From positions 62,001-126,000 of the IMG/VR virus record IMGVR_UViG_3300035034_002798: 64,000 nt of DNA; one strand, given 5' to 3'. Below are positions 6,693 to 16,141 of this stretch, piece after piece. Numbering within the stretch: the stretch's first letter is position 1; the number at the start of each line of letters is the position of its first letter. This DNA is from a virus. The notes below the pieces were generated by a model. That model did no database searches. It was not told the DNA's origin and saw nothing but the letters and a program-made list of their open reading frames with translations. Position numbers and translations under genes: made by a program.

Positions 6693-8294
6693 ATGAGTGA
6701 AAATTTTACAGATGAGGAACTAAATACTCTTGAAATACTAGAAGATCCCGTTAAGTTTGCAGAATATGAACTTGACTGGACAGCAAGATCTTACCAGGAG
6801 ACCATGCTCAACTCAGATGAGAATAGAGTAGTTGTAAGAGCTGGTCGTCGTATTGGTAAAACCGATATGGCCGTAATTAAAATGCTTCACTCAGCATTCA
6901 CAATAGAAGGATACAGGGTATTGATTGTTACACCTTTTGAGTCACAGATTAAACATATATTCCAGAGATTAAGAGCTCTAATTAAAAAAAGCGATATGAT
7001 ACAGCAAAGTGTTACCAGAGATATTAGATCACCTAATAGAATAGAATTCGGTAACGGAAGTTATATCGTAGGATTTACAGCAGGAACCACCGGCGGAGGC
7101 GGAGCAGCAAGCGTTCGTGGGCAGGGCGGGGACCTCATTTATCTTGATGAGGCAGATTATTTGAGTGATGATGATATAGATACAATTATCTCGGTTGCCT
7201 ATGAGGATGCTGAGAACGTAAAGATATGGGCAACATCAACGCCGACTGGTCGCAGGGGCAGGTTCTGGCAGTGGTGTACCAAAAAAGAACTTGACTGGAC
7301 AGAGTTTCATTATACATCTCATGTTAACCCTAACTGGTCAGATGCGGCAGAAAGAGATGCACGCAACAACCTTACTGAACTCGGTTATGTACACGAGATA
7401 CTAGCAGAATTCGGAGATATGGCTGAAGGAGTATTCCAGAGAAAGTTTGTAGAGAAGTCAGCAGAAAAAGGCAAAGAAAAAGGGATAGAGCTGGTAGATG
7501 AGATCGACTACCAGGCTGTTAGAACGATAGGTATCGACTGGGATAAAGCTGGTGCAGCAACACAGATTGTAGTATCAGAGTACGATCCTGAAGAGGATAT
7601 ATTCTATCCAATAAACAGGTCAGAGATACCATCTGGAGAATTCACTTATTCAAATGCTATCGACACTATCGTAGAGTTAAACGAAGAGTTCGATCCAGAC
7701 TTCATTTACGCTGACAGGGGCCACGGAGAGTATCAAATAGAAGCCCTGCATAAATATGGAATAGCACATCCTGGTACTGGACTGGAAGACAAGGTTAAAG
7801 GTATTAGTTTCTCGGATAAAATTAATATTCCTGATCCTCACACCAAAGAAATCGGGAAAAAACATATTAAACCATTTATGGTAAATACAACGGTTTTATT
7901 ATGTGAAAACGAGAGAATCGCCTTACCAGGCAATGATCAGATGATAAAAGAGCAAATGCTTGATTATTATATAGAAAGAGTAACCCCAACTGGCCGACCG
8001 GTATACAACGATGATAATGAACATGCATTAGATGCTTTCATGTTGAGTCTGCTCGCAATGCAGTTAGAATTTACAGATATAGCAAAGTCAAAATTTGCAA
8101 GTAATGTAGCAACAGCACCCAGACTCGACTACGCGCGACACAAGAAAAAAAGAGAAGAAGACAAGAATAAATCTAAGAATACAGGTGTTGCTTTCCTTGA
8201 TGGTCCAGGACTGTCAAAAGGAGCAAATGCCATAAGATCAAGCTTTAATAGAAGCAGAACTTTAAAAAGACCTCCAAAAAGGAGCAGTTTTTAG
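6693..8294 (+). CDS. terL: Terminase large subunit
   Basis: A 533-residue DNA-packaging motor that pumps DNA into the prohead and cuts the concatemer. ATPase: Walker A GRRIGKTD at 51-58, Walker B DLIYLDEA at 147-154, coupling motif WATSTPTG at 179-186. Nuclease (RNase H-like): acidic residues in GIDWDK (282, 284), YADRG (341) and HALDAF (447). The C-terminal 50 residues are a basic tail. Length is normal. ATAAGGTGAG precedes the ATG. It follows the four Gly/Ala-rich genes and is separated from the next gene by a GC-rich hairpin. Confidence 0.95.
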   Translation: MSENFTDEELNTLEILEDPVKFAEYELDWTARSYQETMLNSDENRVVVRAGRRIGKTDMAVIKMLHSAFTIEGYRVLIVTPFESQIKHIFQRLRALIKKSDMIQQSVTRDIRSPNRIEFGNGSYIVGFTAGTTGGGGAASVRGQGGDLIYLDEADYLSDDDIDTIISVAYEDAENVKIWATSTPTGRRGRFWQWCTKKELDWTEFHYTSHVNPNWSDAAERDARNNLTELGYVHEILAEFGDMAEGVFQRKFVEKSAEKGKEKGIELVDEIDYQAVRTIGIDWDKAGAATQIVVSEYDPEEDIFYPINRSEIPSGEFTYSNAIDTIVELNEEFDPDFIYADRGHGEYQIEALHKYGIAHPGTGLEDKVKGISFSDKINIPDPHTKEIGKKHIKPFMVNTTVLLCENERIALPGNDQMIKEQMLDYYIERVTPTGRPVYNDDNEHALDAFMLSLLAMQLEFTDIAKSKFASNVATAPRLDYARHKKKREEDKNKSKNTGVAFLDGPGLSKGANAIRSSFNRSRTLKRPPKRSSF

Positions 8295-8309
8295 TTCTTT
8301 TCTAGACAC

Positions 8310-8351
8310 CATGGGGTCGCGTTTTTCCAACCCCCTTTTTCGCGCCCCATG
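8310..8351 (+). terminator. GC-rich hairpin after terL
   Basis: CATGGGG-t-CGCG pairs with CGCGCCCCATG around a 19-base pyrimidine-rich loop flanked by two T5 runs. No T-run follows it, so it may be a processing or attenuation structure rather than a simple terminator. Confidence 0.45.
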
Positions 8352-8434
8352 ATGCCTATAAAACAAAAGGGAGAAACAGTTGTTAGAAGTACAACTTTAA
8401 GAATTTCCATAAATAAAAGTGGGAAGTGATAATT

Positions 8435-8725
8435 ATGAAAAAAGTATTAGTTATTTCAACAGAGTTCAGACGGTCAAGAAGATTTGCAGAAAAGATAATA
8501 GAAGACAGAAAAGAAGAGATATTAGAGGCAAGCTACATGGACAACATTGAAACCGAAGATACTAATTATTTAATGTGCAGCACTAATAACCTCGAATCTA
8601 AAAGAGGCCTGGATGTTGATGAAGTATTAATTGATATGGAAGTAGAGATCAATAATGAACTAAATGATGTTGTAGAACCTCTCATTTTAAATAGTGATTT
8701 AAACTTTCCAGTTAAGCTTATATAA
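8435..8725 (+). CDS. Hypothetical protein (96 residues)
   Basis: Start at ATG 8435, in a recurring context (AAGTGATAATTATG). N-terminus KKVLVISTEFRRSRRFAEKI looks like a beta strand and helix of an alpha/beta fold; the middle reads RGLDVDEVLIDMEVEI. No catalytic motif is certain. It lies between the terminase and a coiled-coil protein. Function unknown. Confidence 0.6.
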   Translation: MKKVLVISTEFRRSRRFAEKIIEDRKEEILEASYMDNIETEDTNYLMCSTNNLESKRGLDVDEVLIDMEVEINNELNDVVEPLILNSDLNFPVKLI

Positions 8726-8738
8726 AGGTGGTTAAAAG

Positions 8739-10160
8739 ATGGGTAGAGGTATAGACACAAAAGAAGAGAGAAGATCAATAGAATATAAACCTAATCTTGA
8801 GTATATACCAGAAGAAGTCTTTATAGAAGATGAAGAATCAGCTACTCAAAAAAATTACAAAGTACCACCACAGCTAACAAGAGTAAGCGAAATTAAAGTA
8901 ACAGATAGTTATGAAAAGGTGTCGGATACCCTAAAGAAGCTGGAAGAATTCATCAGTAACTTGGAAGAAGATTTAGAAGACGATACAGTCAAGTTAGATG
9001 ACGAGATAAAAGAATACTTAAAAGATGAAGATTTCGGTGATGAGATATCTTTTACTGATTATAAAGACATAAGGTTCAAGCCTGAGCCGACATCAGATGA
9101 AATAAGTATTTCTAACTATTACGAGAAAGAACATAAAAGTATAACAGATGATATAAAAGTAGAGATACTTGATATGGCCTGGGATATGAGGGATGAATTT
9201 ACAGACTCCTTATCTTTTATGGAAAACACTCTACTTGATGTAAGTGATGATTTCAGCCTCGAAAAGCAGAGAGACAAAGAACTCGAACTTTTAAACAGGT
9301 GGCTTGAACTGGATATAAAAAAACAAAACTTAGAAGAAGAATACAAGAGGATGGACAACCCTGATCAAGACGAGCTAAGATCATGGCGCGAAGAATACCA
9401 GGGTGTTAATGAAGAGCTTGATGAAATATCAGTATATGGACCCAAGGGTGATATCGGTAAAACATTGTACGACAGGGCCACCAAAATGAATGAAGTAATA
9501 GATGAGTGGTCAGAACTAAGAAACAATACCGTAGCCGATTATTTCGATGGATATGTTTACTGCATAATACATGAATTCCTTTCAAATAATAAAGTTGGAT
9601 TCGATACTGCAAGAATAGCCGGCAGATTAAAGAAAGTAAAAGCACTACTTGAATTCGCACACAGAGGTTTAAATGATGATATTAAAAACATCAAACAGCA
9701 GATTAGAAGCCTAAAGAATCTACCACAAAGGCTTGCCATGGAGGCTGGAGGGGCAGCAATTGGTGTCTTAACCCAGTATATTGGAGAGTCTGTTGCAAAC
9801 TTCGTTCAATACTCTACTACGTCAGGAACAAGCTGTCAGCCCTTTTACGAGATAGGTAGAGAGCTATTAGATATCATAAAGGGACTTGATATTCAGTACA
9901 ACGAGCTGCTTGACGATTATTATAGAACAAACAGCCTAGAATTCAATAAATACAAGAATACAAATAATATACTTAGGAATAAAAAGAAAAAACAGGGCGT
10001 ATTTTACATGCTAGATCTAGTAGTAGATGTTGTTGATACACTCGAAAAATCAACACGAGAAAAACCGTTAGATGAGTGGATCGAGGATTTCATCAAAAAC
10101 AACAATCTAAATACGACCTACAATAAGAAAACAAACCAGGTAGAGCGGTTTGAAATATAA
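8739..10160 (+). CDS. Coiled-coil hypothetical virion protein
   Basis: A 473-residue acidic protein. Residues about 55-90 and 150-215 are charged coiled coil; residues 330-350 include a short Gly/Ala patch; the C-terminus is basic then acidic. AAAGGTGG precedes the ATG. Conserved position between terL and portal suggests a structural or assembly role, but no family is recognised. Confidence 0.6.
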   Translation: MGRGIDTKEERRSIEYKPNLEYIPEEVFIEDEESATQKNYKVPPQLTRVSEIKVTDSYEKVSDTLKKLEEFISNLEEDLEDDTVKLDDEIKEYLKDEDFGDEISFTDYKDIRFKPEPTSDEISISNYYEKEHKSITDDIKVEILDMAWDMRDEFTDSLSFMENTLLDVSDDFSLEKQRDKELELLNRWLELDIKKQNLEEEYKRMDNPDQDELRSWREEYQGVNEELDEISVYGPKGDIGKTLYDRATKMNEVIDEWSELRNNTVADYFDGYVYCIIHEFLSNNKVGFDTARIAGRLKKVKALLEFAHRGLNDDIKNIKQQIRSLKNLPQRLAMEAGGAAIGVLTQYIGESVANFVQYSTTSGTSCQPFYEIGRELLDIIKGLDIQYNELLDDYYRTNSLEFNKYKNTNNILRNKKKKQGVFYMLDLVVDVVDTLEKSTREKPLDEWIEDFIKNNNLNTTYNKKTNQVERFEI

Positions 10161-10175
10161 AAAGGGGCGTTATAA

Positions 10176-11087
10176 TTGGCCAACGATTTAGATAAAGAAT
10201 TAGAAGATAAGGTGAAAGAGTTTATATCAGAGATGGAAATGGACCCAGAAAAAGAAGTTCAGGAAGATGATAACAGTCTTAAGAAGTTTGACAAACTGAA
10301 TGCACAGTCTGAAGCCCAGATGCAGAGCAAAGAAGTCCAGGTTCTAGATTTTGAACCTGAAGGAGATAAGGTACAGATAGTACCCATATCGGATATACAT
10401 CTCGGCTCAATAAATGCGAATATACCAAAGCTTAGAGATTTTATTAAATATATAGAAGAGACTCCCAACACCTACACGGTACTTACTGGAGATCTTGGAG
10501 AGAATGCAACTAAAACATCTATAGGACTTGGTGTGTATGAACAAAGATATGACCCGCAGACACAAATAGAAATCTTAGAAGAAGAACTAAGACCACTCGC
10601 AGAAAAGGGCAAGATACTCGGAATCCAACCCGGCAATCATGAAAGACGGATCATGAGAAGCACTTCAATTGATCCTATGAGAATACTCGCAAGAAGCTTA
10701 GGAGTACCTTATTTAGGTTATCAGGGCTACCTGAAACTTAATGTCGGAGAACAAACCTACCACGCAATTACCTTCCACGGAAGATCTGGAGCCCGCACAC
10801 ACGGAGGAAAAATTAATGCAGCTCATAAGATGAATCGAGTTGCCAATGTTGACCTCTACATTTCAGGACACACTCACGTCTTAGACTCTTCACACGATAT
10901 CATAATGGAAATCGACGATGAAACAAATGAAATTGTATACAGAAGAAGATATTACGTTATAGCAGGTTCCTTTTTAAGCTATTGGGGTGGCTATCCAGAG
11001 ATGAAAGCTTATTCCGTAGCAGATCAAGGAGCTATGCGTATTGACTTATATAAAGACAGACACAAGATAAAAGTACACAAACCATAA
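10176..11087 (+). CDS. Calcineurin-like metallophosphoesterase
   Basis: A 303-residue protein started at TTG after AAAGGGGCG. After a charged 65-residue N-terminal extension it shows the full two-metal motif order: SDIHLG, TGDLGE, GNHE, FHG and GHTH. This is the Mre11/SbcD/YfcE-type fold that hydrolyses phosphoesters (nucleic acid, nucleotide or protein substrates). It sits in the head-gene operon next to a nucleotide-metabolism enzyme, so DNA-end or nucleotide processing is possible; the substrate cannot be read from the sequence. Confidence 0.88.
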   Translation: MANDLDKELEDKVKEFISEMEMDPEKEVQEDDNSLKKFDKLNAQSEAQMQSKEVQVLDFEPEGDKVQIVPISDIHLGSINANIPKLRDFIKYIEETPNTYTVLTGDLGENATKTSIGLGVYEQRYDPQTQIEILEEELRPLAEKGKILGIQPGNHERRIMRSTSIDPMRILARSLGVPYLGYQGYLKLNVGEQTYHAITFHGRSGARTHGGKINAAHKMNRVANVDLYISGHTHVLDSSHDIIMEIDDETNEIVYRRRYYVIAGSFLSYWGGYPEMKAYSVADQGAMRIDLYKDRHKIKVHKP

Positions 11088-11131
11088 AATATATCTAACC
11101 ATTAAACTATATCACAAAAAAGGGGATTTAT

Positions 11132-11539
11132 ATGATTAAAAAAGTTTACATGGCCGGGCCAGTAACCGGTAAAGACTTACTGGAAGCAAAAAAACACAGA
11201 AATAACATAGCGGATATGTTATCTGACCAAGGATTAATGGGTATCTCACCGCTAAGGGGTAAAAAAGAAGGAGAAGAATATACCCCTCAAGAGATAGTTA
11301 ATAGAGACTTAATGGATATTAGAAATTCTGATGCTATTTTATGTGATTACTTTGATGAAGACCACAGTTACATAGGTACGAGCATGGAAATCATGTATGC
11401 AGCTCAAAAAGAAATACCAGTATTTATAGTAACTGGTAGTGACACCATAAGAAATCATTACTGGATCCAAAACTATGCCACTAAGATTTTTAGCTGTATA
11501 GAAGATGCAGTAATATATATAAATAATTTTTTAGAATAG
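11132..11539 (+). CDS. Nucleoside 2-deoxyribosyltransferase-like protein
   Basis: A 135-residue protein with VYMAGPVTG at the N-terminus, NRDLMDIRNSDAILCDY in the middle and GTSMEIMYAAQKEIPVFIV near residue 85, the usual signature of the nucleoside deoxyribosyltransferase/DNPH1 family. The family cleaves or transfers deoxyribose on nucleosides or nucleotides. Here the Glu of SMEI would be the nucleophile. A role in salvaging or destroying nucleotides during infection fits; exact substrate is unknown. Confidence 0.82.
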   Translation: MIKKVYMAGPVTGKDLLEAKKHRNNIADMLSDQGLMGISPLRGKKEGEEYTPQEIVNRDLMDIRNSDAILCDYFDEDHSYIGTSMEIMYAAQKEIPVFIVTGSDTIRNHYWIQNYATKIFSCIEDAVIYINNFLE

Positions 11540-11562
11540 ATAAGCAAGGAGACTGATCATCG

Positions 11563-13650
11563 ATGAAGATATTCCAGAAAATTGGTAATTTCTTCAATCG
11601 TATGATTTCTTTAAAAAACGCTTCACCTCAAGATTATGACCCTAAAAATGTAAGAATCGGAAGAGTGGGTACAGCTGATATAGCAGGAGGTGGCGGAGGA
11701 GAAACATTTGAAGCCCCGCAATGGGACTTTCAACAAATAACAGATGCTTACGCTACTTCAAGTTACACAAGACAGGCTGTAGATAAGTATATAGAGCTGC
11801 TCTTTAAAGAATCATATGATTTTGTAGGGCCAGATTCAGACGCAATAAAATACATCAGACAGAGGTTTAAGGTTATGGCCCTGGCAACTGGCAAGCCCGT
11901 TCAACAGTTTTTTAATGAAATGGCTGAGGACTTAGTTAAATACTCCAATGTTTTTGTAGTAAAAGCAAGAGAAAATAATTCTAAAGCTTTGCAGATGCAG
12001 GGTGTTAGTCTTACCGGTGTGACTGGTAATCAACCAATAGCTGGGTATTTTATATTAAATCCTACTACTGTTGAAATTTTAAGAGACGAACACGGAACTA
12101 TAACTAAGTACAAACAGGAAGTGCCAGGGGTTGGAGATCCAGTCGAATTTGACCCCAACGACATAATACATATCTACTATAAAAAGGACAGAGGTAAGGC
12201 ATTTGGACAGCCTTTTATACTTCCCGTCCTAGACGACATAAGGGCTTTAAGAGAGGCAGAAGAAAGCGTTTTAAGGCTTTTATATAGACACCTTTTCCCC
12301 TTATATCAGTACAAAGTAGGTATTGCAGAACCCGGTTTTGAAGCAGACGAAAAAGAAATAGATAATGTAAGAAATCAGATAGAGAACATGCCCTCAGATG
12401 GCGGCATAGTAACCCCAGAGAGGCACGAAATAAAAGTAATCGGCGCAGATGGTGAGGCGATAGATGCCAAGGACTACCTGGAGCACTTTGAAAAACGAGT
12501 CTTCACCGGTTTAGGAGTGTCGTCTACTGTAATGGGTAGAGGCGACACGGCCAATAGATCAACTGCCGATAATATGACAAAAGAGATGCATGATAGGATA
12601 AAAGCTTTTCAAGAAGTATTATCAACCTTTTTAAATGAGTTCATGATACAGGAACTATTACTTGAAGCTGGGTATGATCCTTTAGAAAACCCAGAAAGCG
12701 AAGTTAAGTTCCAGTTTAGAGAAATAGATACTGAGCTTAAAATAAAAAAGGAAAATCATGCAGTATATAAATATGAACATAATGCAATTACAGAAGATGA
12801 GATGAGACAGGAAATTGGAATGGACCCCATAACTGATAGGGCTAAAATGCATATCAATCTGGTTACTGGAGCTACATCTGATGCAGAAGACTCCGAAGGA
12901 AGCAGCTCAGATACTGATAATAAAAATAACCCAGAAAACCAGAGCGGAAAAAGGGGAGGGCCTAAGACTAAGGAAAACTTAGAGAGCCTTACGGCAAATG
13001 AACTTGTCGATAACTTAAATTATGAAAAGCATCTTTCCAAACTAAAAAAGCAATACACAAACTCCAAAAAAGATGTATTAGAGCTTACGGAAAAGTACTT
13101 CGAAGATAACAAAAAGAAACACCCCAATTCCACGAAAGACATAACATCCTCACTTAAATCACTCGCACGATTAACTCTCAAAATGAGTGCTGACACCTTC
13201 AGTACTTCTTTCCAAGCAGGCAACGACACAGCTTTTAAAGATATAGCAGATGAAAAAGTGTCTAAAGCCACTCACGATTATGAAATCAAACAGGTAGAGG
13301 AATCTCATAAAAAATACTTCAATAAGCTGGCAGATGAAATGTCGGCCAAAATAGAAACAGCACTTAAAAACAACAATAAGAGTAAAGCTCTAAATAGAGT
13401 CAACAGGCTTTATGAGGCTTATGCTCATAGAATAGATTTCATTGCATTTACAGAAATGATGCATGCCTATAACTACGGATATGCTGTATCCGCAAGGGAT
13501 TTAGGCAAAACAGAGTTGATAGTTAATTCTAGTGAAGACACTTGTGAATTATGTGGAGAAAAGAAAAAGATCAACTTAGAAGGCAGCAACTTATATGAAA
13601 GGGTGCCGCCATTCCACACCAATTGTCATTGCACTTTAGAAGATAAATAG
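11563..13650 (+). CDS. Portal protein fused to MuF-like minor head domain
   Basis: A 695-residue protein. Residues 1-430 follow a phage portal: an N-terminal acidic clip region, DIIHIYY near 205, the long helix region IRALREAEESVLRLLYRHL, and FTGLGVSSTVMGRGDTANRST near 320. From about 500 comes a helical region ending in EDTCELCGEKK and VPPFHTNCHC, the Cys/His end typical of MuF/SPP1 gp7-type minor head proteins. In most phages these are two genes; here they are one. AAGGAGA precedes the ATG. The portal forms the dodecameric DNA channel. Confidence 0.88.
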   Translation: MKIFQKIGNFFNRMISLKNASPQDYDPKNVRIGRVGTADIAGGGGGETFEAPQWDFQQITDAYATSSYTRQAVDKYIELLFKESYDFVGPDSDAIKYIRQRFKVMALATGKPVQQFFNEMAEDLVKYSNVFVVKARENNSKALQMQGVSLTGVTGNQPIAGYFILNPTTVEILRDEHGTITKYKQEVPGVGDPVEFDPNDIIHIYYKKDRGKAFGQPFILPVLDDIRALREAEESVLRLLYRHLFPLYQYKVGIAEPGFEADEKEIDNVRNQIENMPSDGGIVTPERHEIKVIGADGEAIDAKDYLEHFEKRVFTGLGVSSTVMGRGDTANRSTADNMTKEMHDRIKAFQEVLSTFLNEFMIQELLLEAGYDPLENPESEVKFQFREIDTELKIKKENHAVYKYEHNAITEDEMRQEIGMDPITDRAKMHINLVTGATSDAEDSEGSSSDTDNKNNPENQSGKRGGPKTKENLESLTANELVDNLNYEKHLSKLKKQYTNSKKDVLELTEKYFEDNKKKHPNSTKDITSSLKSLARLTLKMSADTFSTSFQAGNDTAFKDIADEKVSKATHDYEIKQVEESHKKYFNKLADEMSAKIETALKNNNKSKALNRVNRLYEAYAHRIDFIAFTEMMHAYNYGYAVSARDLGKTELIVNSSEDTCELCGEKKKINLEGSNLYERVPPFHTNCHCTLEDK

Positions 13651-13685
13651 AATATTTACTACCACAATGGGGAGGAGGTGTTAGA

Positions 13686-14990
13686 TTGAGAAGATTACGT
13701 TTAAACGAATCATATAAATTAGAAGTATCCAAAGAAGAGAAAGAGAAAAGACTGGAATCGACTGAGGGTGTTTCTAAAAAAGGTGGTTCTGTCATTGCTA
13801 ATCTCGCCGCGATTCATGCCGGCACTACAGCAAATTACACTGTTTACGGTGCCGATAAGTTGCGAGGAGATGAAGCAGAAGGCACCGGAGTAGCCTCATG
13901 GACTAATCCATACAACAAACCAGTACTTACTCACCACGATAAGCACTCAGACCCCATAGGTCGAGTAGAGAGCGCTTCTTATATGACAGCAGGAAGTAAG
14001 CCCTTTATCAAGCTTAAGGTAAAGATATCGGATGAAAGTGCCGCCGAGAAAGTTTTAGATGGCAGGTACGACACGGTAAGCATCGGCTCAGAAACTGATG
14101 CAGCTATCTGTAGCATTTGTGGTACAGACATAGTAGAAGAGGGTTTTTGTGGCCACTGGCGTGGAGAAACATACGAAGGAGAGACTGCTAAGTGGATACT
14201 TGGTGACTTATGGTTTAACGAAGTGAGTTATGTCAATGTTCCAGCTGACAAAGATGCAGGAACTCTTTCAAAAGAAAGATTACAAGAAAGCGCTGATTAC
14301 AACATAGATACAGTAGAAAGTCTAGGAGATGGTACTGCAGTCCTCATTGTGGGCTCAGAAGAAACTGAAGAAAGCAAAAACAAAAAGAATACAGCTTCAG
14401 TTCAATACACCATAGAAGAAAGCAAGGAAGGAGATAACACATTGCCAGAAGGTAAAGAAAATGAAAAAACAGTTGCAGAGTTACAGGAGGAATTAGATTC
14501 CCTTCAAGAGAGTCATGACGAACTAGAGGAAAGTAACAAAGACCTCGAAGGAAAGTTAGAAACTCTCAAAGAAGAAAAACAGGATCTTGAAACAGAGAAA
14601 GAAAAGTTGATGGAAAATGTTGAAGAAAAAACAGACAAGCTCCACGATGCTCTATCACAAAGAATCGTTGATATGAGAACTGTATTGGGTAAACCAATGG
14701 AGGAAGAAAGAGACGATGAGGTAGAAAAGTACGCATCTAGAAGCTTTGAGTCATTAAACGACACCATGGGTGATTTAGTATTGGAATATAAAGATGCATT
14801 ACCCGGACTGAGAGGTCAAATTGAAAAGGTAAATAATCCTGGAGCCGCAGTCAATGACGGGAAAGAACCAAATTCCTCAATTGAAGGTGTAGAGGAGAAA
14901 GATGACGATGAAGATGTAGAGATGACAGAAGAAGAGATCAACAAGAAAACAGAAGATGTATTAAAAAACTTATTCGGTGGAACTAACTAA
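13686..14990 (+). CDS. Prohead protease / scaffold-like protein
   Basis: A 434-residue protein starting at TTG after GGAGGAGGTG. Residues 35-200 form a globular domain with TNPYNKPVLTHHDKHSDPIGR, SIGSETD and a zinc knuckle CSICG...GFCGHW, then NEVSYVNVPAD. This resembles phage capsid-maturation protease domains. Residues 250-330 are a heptad coiled coil (ELQEELDSLQESHDELEES), as in scaffolds, and the tail is acidic. I infer a fused protease-scaffold that guides capsid assembly. Placement between portal and capsid supports it. Confidence 0.68.
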   Translation: MRRLRLNESYKLEVSKEEKEKRLESTEGVSKKGGSVIANLAAIHAGTTANYTVYGADKLRGDEAEGTGVASWTNPYNKPVLTHHDKHSDPIGRVESASYMTAGSKPFIKLKVKISDESAAEKVLDGRYDTVSIGSETDAAICSICGTDIVEEGFCGHWRGETYEGETAKWILGDLWFNEVSYVNVPADKDAGTLSKERLQESADYNIDTVESLGDGTAVLIVGSEETEESKNKKNTASVQYTIEESKEGDNTLPEGKENEKTVAELQEELDSLQESHDELEESNKDLEGKLETLKEEKQDLETEKEKLMENVEEKTDKLHDALSQRIVDMRTVLGKPMEEERDDEVEKYASRSFESLNDTMGDLVLEYKDALPGLRGQIEKVNNPGAAVNDGKEPNSSIEGVEEKDDDEDVEMTEEEINKKTEDVLKNLFGGTN

Positions 14991-15016
14991 AAATAACCCA
15001 AGGAGGTAATTAATAG

Positions 15017-16066
15017 ATGCCACTTTTTGAACAGTATAATCAGGTACCAGATAGTCGTTCTAACACAAAATTAGTAGTTTCTGGCGGGGATTCCCCAGCA
15101 GAAGAATTTATAGTTGACCCAACATTAGAAGTTAAATTTAAACATGAATATGGTGGATGGGGCCAGCAAGAGGTTGTTATCGCAAAAGGACAGTTATGTG
15201 CGATTGGCGACCCAGTTAAAGACACAGTTACAGGTGAGTATCGTCCAACACTTACTATCGCGGACGGAACAAACCCAGTAATCGGTGTAGCTCCATACAA
15301 CATTAGTAAGAATACAGACGATAGGTTTGACGGGAATCAGCCTTCAGTAATTACCAAAAATTACATTGAAGTACCTTATATTCCAGATAGCAAGTACTCA
15401 TCTCAGGTACATTGGGGATTAGCAACAGGTAGCCTTGAACAAGGTGACTTTGTTAAGGCTAATGGCAATGGTAAATTTGAGAAATGGGAAGAAGGAACAG
15501 ACTCCATTAGACAGATCGCAGGAACATTATGGGCTATTGAACAAAATATTCCACCTGCAGGATGGTTAAAGTGGGCGATGTTACCAGACGAAGTATTAAG
15601 ACAGATGGAGAACCCAGGAGAAGCACCAGGACCAGAAGGGTATCCTTACGATCCTCAGTATGGCTGGCCTACAGAAGGTATGGAAGGACAGGACGCAACA
15701 GGTATTCCTGGACTTACAGATGCTTATAATCTATCTAAAGAAGATGTAGCAGCAGAAGAATTGGGAACAGTATCCGCTGGAACATTAGCTGGCACTAACT
15801 TTGTCTTCAAGACAGATCATACACCAGTAGTTGAAGGTACATTAGTACTGAAAGCAGACGGAGCACCAATCGACGCAGTTAACTACACAGTAAATGAAGA
15901 AAAAGGCGAAGTAACTTACACAGTAGAAAGTGATATCGGCGCGTCTGATGTAACAATCACAGCTGATTATACACATACCGAAGCTCAATGGGATAACACT
16001 GGTTTACCAACTGGTTGGGACTTCCAAGGAAGCACAGGAGCTGCAAGAATCTTACTACGCATGTAA
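15017..16066 (+). CDS. Capsid decoration-like protein
   Basis: A 349-residue protein with a strong AAGGAGG site. The first 190 residues are beta-rich, with LTIADGTNPVIGVAPYNI, as in proteins encoded just before major capsid proteins. A Pro/Gly-rich linker (GEAPGPEGYPYDPQYG) leads to an Ig-like C-terminal domain (residues 250-335, GTVSAGTLAGTNFVF to VTITADYTH). It probably binds the capsid surface, by position and composition. Confidence 0.6.
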   Translation: MPLFEQYNQVPDSRSNTKLVVSGGDSPAEEFIVDPTLEVKFKHEYGGWGQQEVVIAKGQLCAIGDPVKDTVTGEYRPTLTIADGTNPVIGVAPYNISKNTDDRFDGNQPSVITKNYIEVPYIPDSKYSSQVHWGLATGSLEQGDFVKANGNGKFEKWEEGTDSIRQIAGTLWAIEQNIPPAGWLKWAMLPDEVLRQMENPGEAPGPEGYPYDPQYGWPTEGMEGQDATGIPGLTDAYNLSKEDVAAEELGTVSAGTLAGTNFVFKTDHTPVVEGTLVLKADGAPIDAVNYTVNEEKGEVTYTVESDIGASDVTITADYTHTEAQWDNTGLPTGWDFQGSTGAARILLRM

Positions 16067-16141
16067 TTGATCATAAATAACAAAATTATAGATTAACAAA
16101 ATAAATAATATATTGGAGAAAACTTCAAAGGAGGAAGAATA

